In this document: piece by piece, positions 36,240 to 48,228 of the stretch
Numbering within the stretch: the stretch's first letter is position 1
Layout: each line of letters begins with the position of its first letter
Source: Antedon mediterranea
Taxonomy: Eukaryota; Echinodermata; Crinoidea; Comatulida; Antedonidae
NCBI RefSeq assembly: GCF_964355755.1
Contig: NC_092675.1
Span: 6,854,312 to 6,918,311 of the forward strand
Reading direction: 5' to 3'
Length of the DNA stretch: 64,000 nt
Made by a program: the position numbers and the translations under genes
Notes under the pieces: generated by a model
The model's database searches: none
Seen by the model: the letters and a program-made list of their open reading frames with translations, nothing else
What the model was told of the DNA's origin: nothing

Positions 36240-37572
36240 TTAGGTTGGCGAAATGACATATGTTTACCAGTCTTATAGCAAGATTTCTCCACTTCCATAA
36301 TAACAGAGGTACCATCTTCGTAATGATACCCTGTACAGGATACTATTCCCAGACAAGCGTTTGCACAGTGAAGCAGGCCGGCTACGACTTCGAAACTCCT
36401 TTAATCCTGATCACCGAAGACAGGCATCGTCACCATTTACCAATTTAAAGGTTTTGGATTTAGGAAAGGCTGAAATAGTATGATAGTTATTTGCATGCGT
36501 ATACATGGTATGAGTGCCATAGTTATTAGATTATAATACACATGTTGTAATCAACTGGTATTTCTTTTGGAAGGAAAACAAACTGTCATAAGACAAAATG
36601 AAAGATCTACAAAACAGAAGAGACCAGCAAACTGTAGATGGTTCCACTGATCGAAAGAGGCAGTTGGAAAAGGATAGATAAAGTAAGGAGGTAAAGAGAC
36701 AGAACAACCTTCGGATAAGAGAGAGGAGAGAGAAACGAAGATACCAGGGAAGTATTATGAGACAATTGCTGTAAGAGTTGACAAGAAGAGAGGAAGATCA
36801 AAACGAAGATACTAGGGAGGTATTATTAGACATTGGTTTACGAGTCGACACGAAGAGAGGAAGATCAAAACGAAGACACCAGTGAGGTATTATGAGAGAC
36901 AATGACTGTAAGAGTTGCCATGAAGAGAGGAAGATCAAGTGGAAAAGGAAGAATGGAGAGAACAGGGAAGTATGTAAGAAGGTAAAAACTGAAAACGGTT
37001 GGAGAGACAGAAAACTTACGAATGCAACGAAAGCCGTCAGAATGAATCTTGTACAGTGGCGGATTACAACCACAGTAATATCCAGTACCGTTACGAATAC
37101 AAAACCACGCTTATCATCACAACGGTTTAATGTCGAGTTAGCACAAATGTCGAAATCTAATGAAGAAAAATTATCTGTTGCAGGGAAATTTATTTACAAA
37201 GGTGATGTGAATTAGGCGAATATGGAAAATAGAATCTTAAAAGGCCAGTTCAACTCAAGTTTTTACCCGTGTAAATGTACCAATTATTGTATAATTTTTG
37301 TCGACAGGTCACCAGCTTATCTGGGTAACTACCTGCAACGCACCCACAACAGATGACAATAAAATAGATGACAAAAAAACCCCCCAACGATGACGATTGC
37401 GGTGATGATCATGTTATGATAAAAAATAATTAAAAGTAACCTAAACATGTGAAACCATCTGAATCCAGTGTATAGCCTTGTACACATGCGCACGTGTAGT
37501 CACCACCATTTGACATACATTGTCCATACGTTTCATCACAGTTATTGAGGGTGGAATTTGAACAAGCATGGA
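36240..37572 (-). pseudogene. F-lectin/EGF/PAN gene copy C: 5'-less pseudogene with exons 7-9 only
   Basis: Minus-strand remnants match the last three exons of the neighbouring full genes. Exon 7 (37,441-37,572, EGF3) is intact at 132 bp. Exon 8 (37,020-37,156, EGF4) is 137 bp instead of 138; the lost base, in the region coding GFC, shifts the frame. Exon 9 (36,240-36,469, PAN) has an in-frame TGA after DDACLR, a 4-bp insertion and a deletion. Signal peptide, lectin and EGF1-2 exons are absent. The splice sites of exons 7 and 8 are still present. The intron between exons 8 and 9 keeps the 70-bp minisatellite of its relatives. It is the dead end member of the tandem family. Confidence 0.9.
36650..36935. 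repeat. 70-bp minisatellite, copy C intron
   Basis: About four diverged units of a 70-bp repeat with core GAGGAAGATCAAAACGAAGA and GGTATTATGA. It is in the same intron position (between exons 8 and 9) as the arrays at 38,990-39,745 and 49,125-49,325. Confidence 0.85.
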
Positions 37573-38514
37573 CTAAAAATAAACATAATGAATTCACTTA
37601 TTTGTTCTAATACAAAAACAAAAAACTTCATACAAGATATGATGATTTGAGACTCGTGTGAGATTTAATGCCGTTTAAATCATTACAGAATGAGCATTGC
37701 TGGCGTACACGTTCAAACTGTATTATATGCAAACATCGCAAACATTTTTGTAATCTTCGTGCAAAGCATGAACAAAAGTGTTCACTACAGAGATAGATAA
37801 TATCATTATAAAATAAATATATATACTTCCAGACATAGAAGAAACTCTACAAACTTGAAACTCTTGAAAAATAACATCAGTCTAATAAATCGAGCATTCA
37901 AGAACATCTAGTAACAATAACATTTGCAACGAAAAGTACAAAATAGGTGGCGCTGTTGTATTTCAAAAGCAATACACGAAAAAAGTACTATTAAACGATC
38001 GTACTATTCCACACCATGTGACCCACAATCGTCCAATCAAATGACAAGAATTTATTTAGGTGTTTATAATATCATGTTATTATGATATTATTATATATCT
38101 GTTTAATTATTAACATTCCCTTGTTAATTCAACGTTCCCAACACTTATACCAAGTATTCAATCTCAACATAACATTTGTGTATTATATTTTGATATTTAA
38201 TGTGCTCTTGCTTCTATCATACAATTACGCAACTGCAATGGTCATAATATTTACAATTAGTTATAATTCATTTAGATATTTAAAGTAGAACATTATACTG
38301 ATTAATGACAGTAGATCATAACTGGATAGCTTTTTGACAACCTGACCTAACATTGAGTTGAAGGTCGTAGTGCACCTAATCTACTAAGGACATCGAGTGA
38401 GGAAACATACCATATCCGGACGTACTATGGCATGTGCACAAATAAATTAACACGACGAAACTAGGTTATCCCATATCGAAAGCTCCTTATTCTAGCCCAT
38501 GCCAGCTGATATGT
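37573..38514. other. Region between pseudogene copy C and lectin gene A
   Basis: No gene. 37,660-37,720 resembles 45,408-45,465, and 37,760-37,900 resembles 52,905-53,000 (GTGCAAAGCATGAACAAAAGTG, AGAAGAAACTCTACAAACTTG). 38,040-38,510 is the 3' flank shared with the other copies. These patches mark the borders of the duplicated units. Confidence 0.6.
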
Positions 38515-41500
38515 TTAGGTTGGCGGAACGACATATGTTTTACCAGTCTTATAGCAATATTCCTCAACTGCGGAACTGTCTTTCATAATAACACAGGTAC
38601 CACCTGCGTAATGATACCCTGTACAGGATGCTATTCCCAGACAAGCGTTTGCACAGTAAAGCAGGCTACGACTTCGAAACTCCTTTAATCCTCCCCTAAG
38701 ACAGGCATCGTCACCATTAACCAATTTAAAGGTTTTGGATTGAGGAACGGCTAAATATAAAAACAGTATGATGGTTGTTTTAACATATGCATGTTGTAAA
38801 TGACATAGTATAATACACATGCTGTAATCAACTGGTATTAGGTTTAGAAGAAAACAAACTGCTATACATTTTCTTTGCGACAAAAAGAAAGATCTACAAA
38901 ACAGAAGAAGTTTAAAAGGGATGTTAATTTGGAAAAAAATGGATAAAGGAAGAAGGTAAAGAGACAACCTTCGGATAAAAGAGAGGGAAAAACGAAGACA
39001 CCAGGAAGGTATTATGAGAGACAATCGCTGTAAGAGTTTCCACGAAGAGAGGAAGATCAAAACGAAGATACCAGGAAGGCATTATGAGAGACAATGGCTG
39101 TACGAGTTGACAAGAAGGGAGGAAGATCAAAACGAAGATACTAGGGAGGTATTATGACGAACAATGGCTGTAAGAGTTGACAAGAAGGGAGGAAGATCAA
39201 AACAAAGATACTAGGGAGGTATTATGACGAACAATGGCTGTAAGAGTTGACAAGAAGGGAGGAAGATCAAAACGAAGAAACCATGGAGGGATTATGAGAG
39301 ACAATGGCTGTACGAGTTGTCAAGAAGAGAGGAAGATCAAAACGAAGATACTAGGGAGGTATTATGACGAACAATGGCTGTAAGAGTTGACAAGAAGGGA
39401 GGAAGATCAAAACTAAGATACCACAGCGGTATTATAACCGTAAGTAAGAGTTGCCATGAAGAGAGGAAAATCAAAACGAGGATACCAGGAAGTATTATGA
39501 GACAATGGCTGTAAGAGTTGTCAAGAAGAGAGGAAGATCAAAACTAAGATACCAGGGAGGTATTATGAGACAATGGTTGTAAGAGTTGCCATGAAGAGCG
39601 GAAGATCAAATCGAAGACACCAGTGAGGTATTATGACGAACAATGGCTGTAAGAGTTGCAAAGAAGAGAGGAAGATCAAAACGAAGATATCAGGGAGGTA
39701 TTATGACGAACAATGGCATGTAAGAGTTGCCAAAAAGAGAGGATCAAGATCAAGTGGAAAAGGAAGAATGGAGAGAACAGGGAAGTATGTAAGAAGGTAA
39801 AAACTGAAAACAGTAAGAGAGACAAAAAAACTTACGAATGCAACGAAAGCCGTCAGAATTAATCTTGTACAGTGGCGGATTACAACCACAGTAATATCCA
39901 GTACCGTTACGGACACAAAATCCTCTCTCATCATCACAGCGGTTTAATGTGGAGTTAGCACAAATGTCGAAATCTAATGAAAAAAAAATTATCTGTAGCA
40001 GGGAAATTTATTTACAAGGGTGATCAAGACATGGCGAATATGGAAGATGGCTAAATGTAAAAAAAAAAATTCAAAATAACAACCTAAACATGTGAAACCA
40101 TCTGAATCCAGTGTATAGCATTGTACACATGCGCATGTGTAGTCACCACCATTTGACATACATTGTCCATACGTTTCATCACAGTTGTTGAGGGTAGAAT
40201 TTGAACAAGCATCGACTAAAAATAAAGATAATGTCGGTTACCATCAATATTTTGAGTAGACCTACGCGTCAAATGTGTTTTCATAATGCTACTTAGAGAA
40301 ATTGAATTACGGATGTAAAAAAATCAAGCAGTTCCAAAATTTGTTCTGAATTGTCATCTTAAATTTAAGAAAAGTTAATAAGCAAATATATTTGTTAACG
40401 GCGTAATCAACTTGACTTTAGTAAAACAAAAATGCATTTGTTCACTCGAGCAACGCAAGTTAGTCCAATCACAAACGACATTTCGGATGATCCATCGCTT
40501 CGTGGTTGGTCAAATTACTTGCGTTGCGCCTACTTGCCTCCGTTGCGTTTTAGTTAGAAGTAAACTTCTATCCTGCTCTAGGCCTTAACTTACTTAAGCA
40601 GGTGTGGTTATCGTTTTGCAAAATGTAGTTGGTATCACATCCGCATTTATAACTGGTGTCCGTGGGAGTGCAGTGTCCATGTTGCTGATCACAGTTATTC
40701 AGAGCCGAATCGAAGCATGGATCAACTTTATAACATCAGAAAAAAAGGTAAGATGAATTAAAAAGAATCACAAACGTTAAGGCAGCAATGATGTAGTAAT
40801 AGAAACGAATATAGTACTGACTCTTTTTATTCAGAATAATACTTGTATATAATTATAGCATACATTTTCTATCTATTTGTTCACTCAAAATTGTAAATTT
40901 AAGCAACCAAAAGTAAAAAAAAAAATGTATCCGGAACCCCAATTAAGGCCAGAAAAAAGAAGAATCAAACGAAATCTACCAAAAATGGTATGATTTGGTG
41001 CCTTCAAACTGATCATGGAATGGTACGGTCCAATTGGTGGTGATGTTAGTAACGTTTTAGTGAGTTATGGTTGTAATGCTAATAGTGGTACGTCAATACA
41101 ATGTTTGGCGGTGGCTTTAGTACTGTATCAATAGTACCGGTACGGATGTCATACCTGTACAAGACTCTCCATCAATTTTTAAAGTGTAACCAGAGTTACA
41201 CCCGCAGTAGTAAATAGTGCCATTGTTGTTGCAGACACCATTTGTGACGTCACATGTATTCCCAAGTGCACAAATATCAGGTTCTGAAAGAAACAATATA
41301 CTGTAATGATAATTAATGTTTAAAAATAGTATTAATTAACAGTTATATACCAAGATTAATTGATATTTATTATTTATTTACACATCAGCTTCTGCTATCT
41401 GCTGCGTATATCTATCTGTAAAGGTCTGATTGTACTAGGACTATAATGAACAACGATAAATAGATATACATTTTTATTACAGAAAACATAAGAAATTAGA

Positions 41501-43071
41501 AAAGATTTCAACCTAAAACTATTAGGATAACCATTGAGACTGTATTCAATGAAAATAATCTTTGGTATACACACCTGAGCCAAAAACTTGGAATTCACAT
41601 AGCTGGACAGGTGAATCAGTATTACTGACCCTCACATATCTACCACTAACGGCCGAGCATGATCTTTCAATTTTTGGACCGTTGTTAATATCATCACTTA
41701 AGGTAAATGGTATACCGCACTGAACGCATAAAGAGTTTGAACCAATGCAGATATTAACGACGGCTGATACTAGCTGTTCTCTTAATATACCATCTATGAC
41801 AAATTGAGAAATCCAAACTATTCTTTAATTTTTATTTTTATTTTATTTTTTTTTTTGTAGGGAACCATAACCATGTGCAAATGAAAGATTTTAAAGAAAT
41901 GAATTTAATCCGCGGCATAAGGGCGAGAGATTCAGTCACATGGACACCGGAAGTTGGCACCACCATCATCGCTACATGTTAAGATAACGAGTAGGTATGT
42001 AGAGGCAGAGCGCAAACTACCAAGAGATTTATAAACAGAAATTTTCTAATGAAACGTAATTGGAATATGAAGACGCATTTTGTATACAAATTAACAGATA
42101 TATTTACCTGACCTATTGTAAACTGTTATAGTTGTGACGGAGTACAATCTCCCCAAATCCACCATCCACCAATTAAAACTATTACTCTCTGTAAACAGAA
42201 ATTACTAATACATGAACACTCCATCCACATTTATTGATACCTATATACATATTTTTATATTTTCACTTCGAGATTTAGTTGCAAGGTGTTCGGTATAAAG
42301 AGAGACATCGCTTTCTCTTACCTGTTAAGGAGCATGAACCGCGTGACAAATCGGGATCAAAATTACCGTCAATTGCTCGACTTGCGACATTACCGTCCAC
42401 TGTTGTGCTCTGTGATGCTACCAGCCCGTCTAATATCTGCTTGTCTAATTAGAAAATTAAGTTTGGCTTAACAAATAAATGGTGTCGGTACCGGTTATCA
42501 ATATGTTTATATAATATGGTTAATATTTCATGCATATAATTCATCACTCACAATATACTTCAACCAAGCCGCTCGGCCACGCACAAACACATAAACATTG
42601 TTTTGGACAGCTTTTTATCAATTTAAATTTAATGTAAGTAAATTTCTACACTTCCATGTATCAAATTAAACCAGCTAGGACAAAATGGTTCGGCTATTTT
42701 ACAATAAGAATTTGTTTAGTATAATAATATCGTCCCCACGATATTCATATAATTAACTAAACAACCTTAATGTACGTTTGTATGGCCAGCTTGAGGTTAA
42801 GACAGTGGAACCATTATTCCGTAGCCATAACATTGGCTAGAGTTTTAGGCTTACTCCCTTTATGGTTCTTTTGGTAGTCCTGGGATATCTTTGTTATATG
42901 GACATGTAGACCTATACCTACATACAATTTAAACGAGTAAAACATGTCTAAACAATCGTGGTGTTTCAACTGAGATAGGGTCTACACAGAGAAATACGAT
43001 GTCTTACCTTGAGCCGCTATCCCACAATTGTAGAATATTATAACAACGAAAATACGGAACATTTTAAACAT
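38515..43071 (-). CDS. Secreted F-type lectin / 4 x EGF / PAN protein, gene A
   Basis: Nine exons (minus strand): 43,008-43,071; 42,322-42,444; 42,108-42,188; 41,575-41,793; 41,155-41,283; 40,594-40,725; 40,084-40,215; 39,836-39,973; 38,515-38,750. All introns are GT-AG and phase 1, giving 417 residues. Exon 1 encodes a signal peptide (MFKMFRIFVVIIFYNCG). Exons 2-4 form an F-type lectin-like (fucolectin/FTP) domain: VASRAIDGNFD, GSC, NWWMVDLGRLYSV, SCSAVSGRYVRV and LCEFQVFG. Exons 5-8 are one EGF-like module each. Exon 9 is a PAN/apple-like domain (CANACLGIASCTGYHY). The lectin domain lacks the canonical fucose-binding residues. EGF3 has Cys in place of a conserved Gly (ACVQCYT). The product is expected to be extracellular and possibly a recognition or adhesion protein, by inference. 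Gene B at 48,673-52,469 is its close paralogue. Confidence 0.88.
38990..39745. repeat. 70-bp minisatellite, gene A intron 8, about 11 units
   Basis: Successive 70-bp units share AAGAAGGGAGGAAGATCAAA, TAGGGAGGTATTATGA and CAATGGCTGTAAGAGTTG. The array fills most of the intron between the PAN and EGF4 exons and is the longest of three related arrays. Confidence 0.92.
40441..40565. mobile_element. MITE family 1 relic in intron 6 of gene A
   Basis: Blocks GCAACGCAAGTTAGTCCAATC and GGTTGGTCAAATTACTTGCG are opposed, as in family 1. The matching relic is in the same intron of gene B (50,080-50,215), so the insertion is older than the A/B duplication. Confidence 0.7.
42784..42885 (+). mobile_element. 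SINE fragment in intron 1 of gene A
   Basis: GGTTAAGACAGTGGAACC, GTAGCCATAACATTGGC and TGGTAGTCC match the head of the tRNA-derived SINE seen on the minus strand at 15,118-15,350. Confidence 0.6.
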
Positions 43072-43630
43072 TATTATGAACAGATAGTATATATACGTCT
43101 TAACTCACTGAAGATTAATTAGAAGATGCATCAACTTTAGGTAGCAGATGACACCCTAGAAGAATATAAATAAATATACAAGCCCCCCACAAAGTTTACA
43201 AATTGATTTTGATGTGATTTCCATATTACATAATTTGTATACAATTGGCAGACCAACACTGTTTACATTTGACTTGCAAATGCAGTATATTTTCATTTAT
43301 GTAAATTGTTGACGTGTGGGGGAAAAAACAAATATCAATATGGAAAACAAATACCACTTTACTTGGCACTTTAAGAATAATACAGAAGTTTTAGACTCTT
43401 AATTTAAATCTAAATTCAAATAAACATTTATTTCTATTGTTTTATTTAGATAAACAATTTAAAGAACAGGAAATTTAGATTGAATATGTTCATAGACGAA
43501 AATAAATTATTGGAGTTTGTTGATATCGTGCATAGTTAAGAGTTATAAGGTTAGAAAAAAGGATAAGAATGGGTAGTAAGAAGTACCTGAAATCATCCGA
43601 ACAGCTTTCTTTTGAAGGACGTAATTTTAT
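43072..43630. other. Upstream region of gene A
   Basis: No gene. 43,072-43,320 is homologous to 52,470-52,690 upstream of gene B, including the string TTGACTTGCAAATGCAGTAT in both, so it probably contains the shared promoter. The rest is AT-rich and unremarkable. Confidence 0.6.
43086..43096 (-). promoter_or_regulatory. TATA-like element upstream of gene A
   Basis: TATATATA lies 17-24 bases upstream of the ATG at 43,071. The flank to about 43,320 is conserved with that of gene B (52,470-52,690). This is close for a TATA box serving the first ATG, so transcription might start after it and use the Met at codon 4, or the match may be chance. Confidence 0.35.
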
Positions 43631-45320
43631 TTAGATTTGAAGAATACTAATGTTTACCCATACAAGATTAGCTGATAAATGTGAGAAAAGGGAACAGTAG
43701 ATATTGCGTATAATATGAGCGGGTAAAAAGGAAGAAAGACGATCATAAAATATGCCAATATGCGTTGATATTTTTAATTCAATTTTTGTTATATGATTTT
43801 TGAAATTTAGCTCTTGGTCTTTTAAAACACTTAGGAATTTGGTTTGCTTAACATTAGGAATTATTTGAACACCTATCAGAATTTGATGAGAATCTTCGGT
43901 CAGTTTTTTGTGACTAAATCCAAACATCATAAAGTTGAATTTTTTTTAGGCTTATTGAAAGTTTATTCACATTAATGTAATCATTGATATTAATTAATTC
44001 TTACATAAAAGTTTGAAATGGACTCAACGTTAACATATTTGTATAAAATAAAGTCGTATAATCTGATAAAGATAACAAGTAAGGATATGCGTTTGGTTAA
44101 TCATTGATATTTACCAAGGCCATATACATGACTGCAGTCGCTCAAGTAGTGTTTACCGACCAAACCGACCGACTGGCCGACATAGTGAGATGTAGATTCG
44201 CGTTGCACGCGACTAAAATAAAGAGGGTTAGGACCATAGGGGGGACACCACATGCGATAGGCTTGACACCACATGCGATAGGCTTAAGATCATAGGAATG
44301 ATTGTTACATAAGTACACTGAAATCTATTTGGTTAGTAACTGTTTAAAACTTTAAGAGCAACACCACGGATACCATCATTTGAAAGTTTTGAAATTTAAA
44401 AATACGACCATCAATCGATCAAACACTGTTTGTTGCTTAGCTTGGGCAAACAGATTACGTTTTAGGGTAAGATCCTCTTGAATAGTATCGCAGAGCCTTT
44501 TAATTTCATTCGTACTGTTATAAAGTGTCTTCGACTTCTATATGAAGTAAATAATTATTGGAGAGCTAATACTGCCGGTCGTCGTCTTAGCGCAAAGGTA
44601 CGTAACTAATAAACGGCTATGTCCGTCTTCCTTCCCTAACCGTCCTGTTTCGTAAAGTCCTTAATGGCCTAGGTCGACGTGCTTTCGTCCTGTTCGGTGA
44701 GAACGGTCAATGTCGTGTACGTTGATGTCTACTAGAAGCTTGTTGCTTGCTAATTTGCTAATTCATCAGCAGTGTTTTCTTTGTCAGATTCTGGTATTTC
44801 AAAAAGTCTGATGTTGCTACTGCGTGAATATGGCTCTAGATCATCAACTGAGTGAGTTGTTTATATTATGCATTTCATTTTTGATCATCTACAATGGAGC
44901 TGATGAACACAAATTAATTTGTTAAATCCGCTATTTTGATTTCACAAATAAACGTGTACGGTGTTAAAAGTACAGCATTTATGCAGACAGCAACGTGGAT
45001 AACTTTCTATAGTTATACAGATATCACCTAGGGACAGTAGCAGAATCGGTTGCTCTATAATTGACTCAAGATTTTTTTTAACGGTTTTGTTAAGTTAATA
45101 CATTTTTCATTTGAAAATGTATCCAAAATTTGTTTACCAGTAAGTTCAGCAATTGATGGTCCATTAAAAGCTTTTTTGATGTTATGAGTGAAAGCATATC
45201 TTGGCTGTTCATGAATTCCGACAAAGTCGAGCGAGCTTGTTGGGACTGCCGTGTAAACGGGCCAGTTGAGGCGGGAGTTTCCTTCGAGTTAGATGCCATG
45301 AGGCTAGCATTTACACACAA
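43631..45320 (-). mobile_element. Degenerate LINE: ORF1 (RRM) and reverse transcriptase fragment, unit 1
   Basis: On the minus strand 45,320-45,090 could be an ORF1 N-terminus. 44,870-44,440 contains, across several frames, LINE ORF1 RRM text: VDDLEPYSR, IRLFEIPESDKENT, HDIDRSHRTGRKH and EDLTLKRNLFAQAKQQ. After a gap with a nested palindromic element (44,123-44,220), 44,075-43,631 encodes the C-terminal part of a reverse transcriptase (TTLFYTN, FLSVLKDQELNFKNHI, FLPAHIIRNIYCSLF). Frameshifts and a large internal deletion make it inactive. Confidence 0.75.
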
Positions 45321-45571
45321 ACTATAATTGTTTTGTAGGCTAAATCACAGTTTAGTTTTGGTACTCAGTCTTTACACAAGATAGGATTATTTAAGACTAA
45401 TTTAAGATTTAATGCATTTTAAATCATTACAGAATGAGCATTTTTGGCGTACACGTTCAAATGGGGGACCAAATGATTTTTTTTAGTCCATCAGCTCCGT
45501 TGTAGATGATCAAAAATGAAATACATAATATAAATAACTCACTCAGTTGATTATCTAGAACCATATTCGTA
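44824..45571. repeat. Inverted repeat pair of about 82 bp, 580 bp apart
   Basis: The left arm 44,824-44,905 and right arm 45,489-45,571 are inverted copies (ATCATCAACTGAGTGAGTTG / AACTCACTCAGTTGATTATC, and the text up to GAGCTGATG). The structure is repeated in unit 2 at +2,407. Confidence 0.8.
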
Positions 45572-45659
45572 CACGAAGAAAGTACTTATTAAATAATCGT
45601 AATATTGCACGCCATGTGACCCACAATGACAGGAATGATATTTAGGTGTTATATAATAT

Positions 45660-45821
45660 ACAAATAATGAATGTTTATGAGTGCAATGGTACAAATAATG
45701 GCACGAGGTGAATGATGAAAGGTTATATCAACGAGGCAAAGCCGAGTTGATATAACCTTTCTTCATTCACCAAGTGCCATTATTTGTACCATTACACGAA
45801 TACAAAACATTCATTATTTGT
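45660..45821. mobile_element. Hairpin MITE (unit 1)
   Basis: A 162-bp nearly complete palindrome with ends ACAAATAATGAATGTTT / AAACATTCATTATTTGT and inner arms AAAGGTTATATCAAC / GTTGATATAACCTTT around a small loop. The copy in the second unit is 48,067-48,228. Confidence 0.85.
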
Positions 45822-46164
45822 TTATTTATTTATTATTTGTTCACTTATGTATCTGTTTAATTAACAATCACTTCTTAATTTTACGTCACAGTAATTTCCC
45901 AACACTTAGACAAATAGTTATTCAATCTCAACATAATATTGGTGTATTATATTTTTATATTAAATCTTGAATCTATCATACAATTTTATAATTACAATTA
46001 GTTTTAATTCATTTAGATATTTAAAGTAGAACATTATATTGATGACAGTAGATCATCATTGGATAGCTTTCTAATTGTTGACACCCTGAACTAACATTTT
46101 GGGTTGTAGGTCGTAGTGGACCTAATCTACTAAGGAAATCGATGGAGGAAACATACCATATCCG

Positions 46165-47727
46165 ATATGCGTTGATATTTTTAATTCAATTTTTGTTATA
46201 TGATTTTTGAAATTTAGCTCTTGGTCTTTTAAAACACTTAGGAATTTGGTTTGCTTAACATTAGGAATTATTTGAACACCTATCAGAATTTGATGAGAAT
46301 CTTCGGTCAGTTTTTTGTGACTAAATCCAAACATCATAAAGTTGAATTTTTTTTAGGCTTATTGAAAGTTTATTCACATTAATGTAATCATTGATATTAA
46401 TTAATTCTTACATAAAAGTTTGAAATGGACTCAACGTTAACATATTTGTATAAAATAAAGTAGTATAATCTGATAAAGATAACAAGTAAGGATATGCGTT
46501 TGGTTAATCATTGATATTTACCAAGGCCATATACATGACTGCAGTCGCTCAAGTAGTGTTTACCGACCAAACCGACCGACTGGCCGACATAGTGAGATGT
46601 AGATTCGCGTTGCACGCGACTAAAATAAAGAGGGTTAGGACCATAGGGGGGACACCACATGCGATAGGCTTGACACCACATGCGATAGGCTTAAGATCAT
46701 AGGAATGATTGTTACATAAGTACACTGAAATCTATTTGGTTAGTAACTGTTTAAAACTTTAAGAGCAACACCACGGATACCATCATTTGAAAGTTTTGAA
46801 ATTTAAAAATACGACCATCAATCGATCAAACACTGTTTGTTGCTTAGCTTGGGCAAACAGATTACGTTTTAGGGTAAGATCCTCTTGAATAGTATCGCAG
46901 AGCCTTTTAATTTCATTCGTACTGTTATAAAGTGTCTTCGACTTCTATATGAAGTAAATAATTATTGGAGAGCTAATACTGCCGGTCGTCGTCTTAGCGC
47001 AAAGGTACGTAACTAATAAACGGCTATGTCCGTCTTCCTTCCCTAACCGTCCTGTTTCGTAAAGTCCTTAATGGCCTAGGTCGACGTGCTTTCGTCCTGT
47101 TCGGTGAGAACGGTCAATGTCGTGTACGTTGATGTCTACTAGAAGCTTGTTGCTTGCTAATTTGCTAATTCATCAGCAGTGTTTTCTTTGTCAGATTCTG
47201 GTATTTCAAAAAGTCTGATGTTGCTACTGCGTGAATATGGCTCTAGATCATCAACTGAGTGAGTTGTTTATATTATGCATTTCATTTTTGATCATCTACA
47301 ATGGAGCTGATGAACACAAATTAATTTGTTAAATCCGCTATTTTGATTTCACAAATAAACGTGTACGGTGTTAAAAGTACAGCATTTATGCAGACAGCAA
47401 CGTGGATAACTTTCTATAGTTATACAGATATCACCTAGGGACAGTAGCAGAATCGGTTGCTCTATAATTGACTCAAGATTTTTTTTAACGGTTTTGTTAA
47501 GTTAATACATTTTTCATTTGAAAATGTATCCAAAATTTGTTTACCAGTAAGTTCAGCAATTGATGGTCCATTAAAAGCTTTTTTGATGTTATGAGTGAAA
47601 GCATATCTTGGCTGTTCATGAATTCCGACAAAGTCGAGCGAGCTTGTTGGGACTGCCGTGTAAACGGGCCAGTTGAGGCGGGAGTTTCCTTCGAGTTAGA
47701 TGCCATGAGGCTAGCATTTACACACAA
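46165..47727 (-). mobile_element. Degenerate LINE, second copy in duplication unit 2
   Basis: This repeats the unit 1 LINE, but the reverse transcriptase fragment is cut at the duplication junction (46,165), where its frame runs on into flanking DNA. ORF1 remnants lie at about 46,850-47,727. Confidence 0.75.
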
Positions 47728-48066
47728 ACTATAATTGTTTTGTAGGCTAAATCACAGTTTAGTTTTGGTACTCAGTCTTTACACAAGATAGGATTATTTA
47801 AGACTAATTTAAGATTTAATGCATTTTAAATCATTACAGAATGAGCATTTTTGGCGTACACGTTCAAATGGGGGACCAAATGATTTTTTTTAGTCCATCA
47901 GCTCCGTTGTAGATGATCAAAAATGAAATACATAATATAAATAACTCACTCAGTTGATGATCTAGAACCATATTCGTACACGAAGAAAGTACTTATTAAA
48001 TAATCGTAATATTGCACGCCATGTGACCCACAATGACAGGAATGATATTTAGGTGTTATATAATAT

Positions 48067-48228
48067 ACAAATAATGAATGTTTATGAGTGCAATGGTACA
48101 AATAATGGCACGAGGTGAATGATGAAAGGTTATATCAACGAGGCAAAGCCGAGTTGATATAACCTTTCTTCATTCACCAAGTGCCATTATTTGTACCATT
48201 ACACGAATACAAAACATTCATTATTTGT
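48067..48228. mobile_element. Hairpin MITE (unit 2)
   Basis: This is the duplicate of 45,660-45,821, with the same arms and loop. Confidence 0.85.

Noticed and set aside
36260-36448. Open frame on the plus strand over the copy C PAN exon
   Set aside because: Antisense shadow of the pseudogene exon.
38990-39745. CRISPR-like array
   Set aside because: The 70-bp units are directly adjacent with no unique spacers, and the setting is a eukaryotic intron; it is a minisatellite.
46122-46337. 71-codon minus-strand frame at the duplication junction
   Set aside because: It is the LINE reverse transcriptase fragment running into flanking DNA, not a separate gene.
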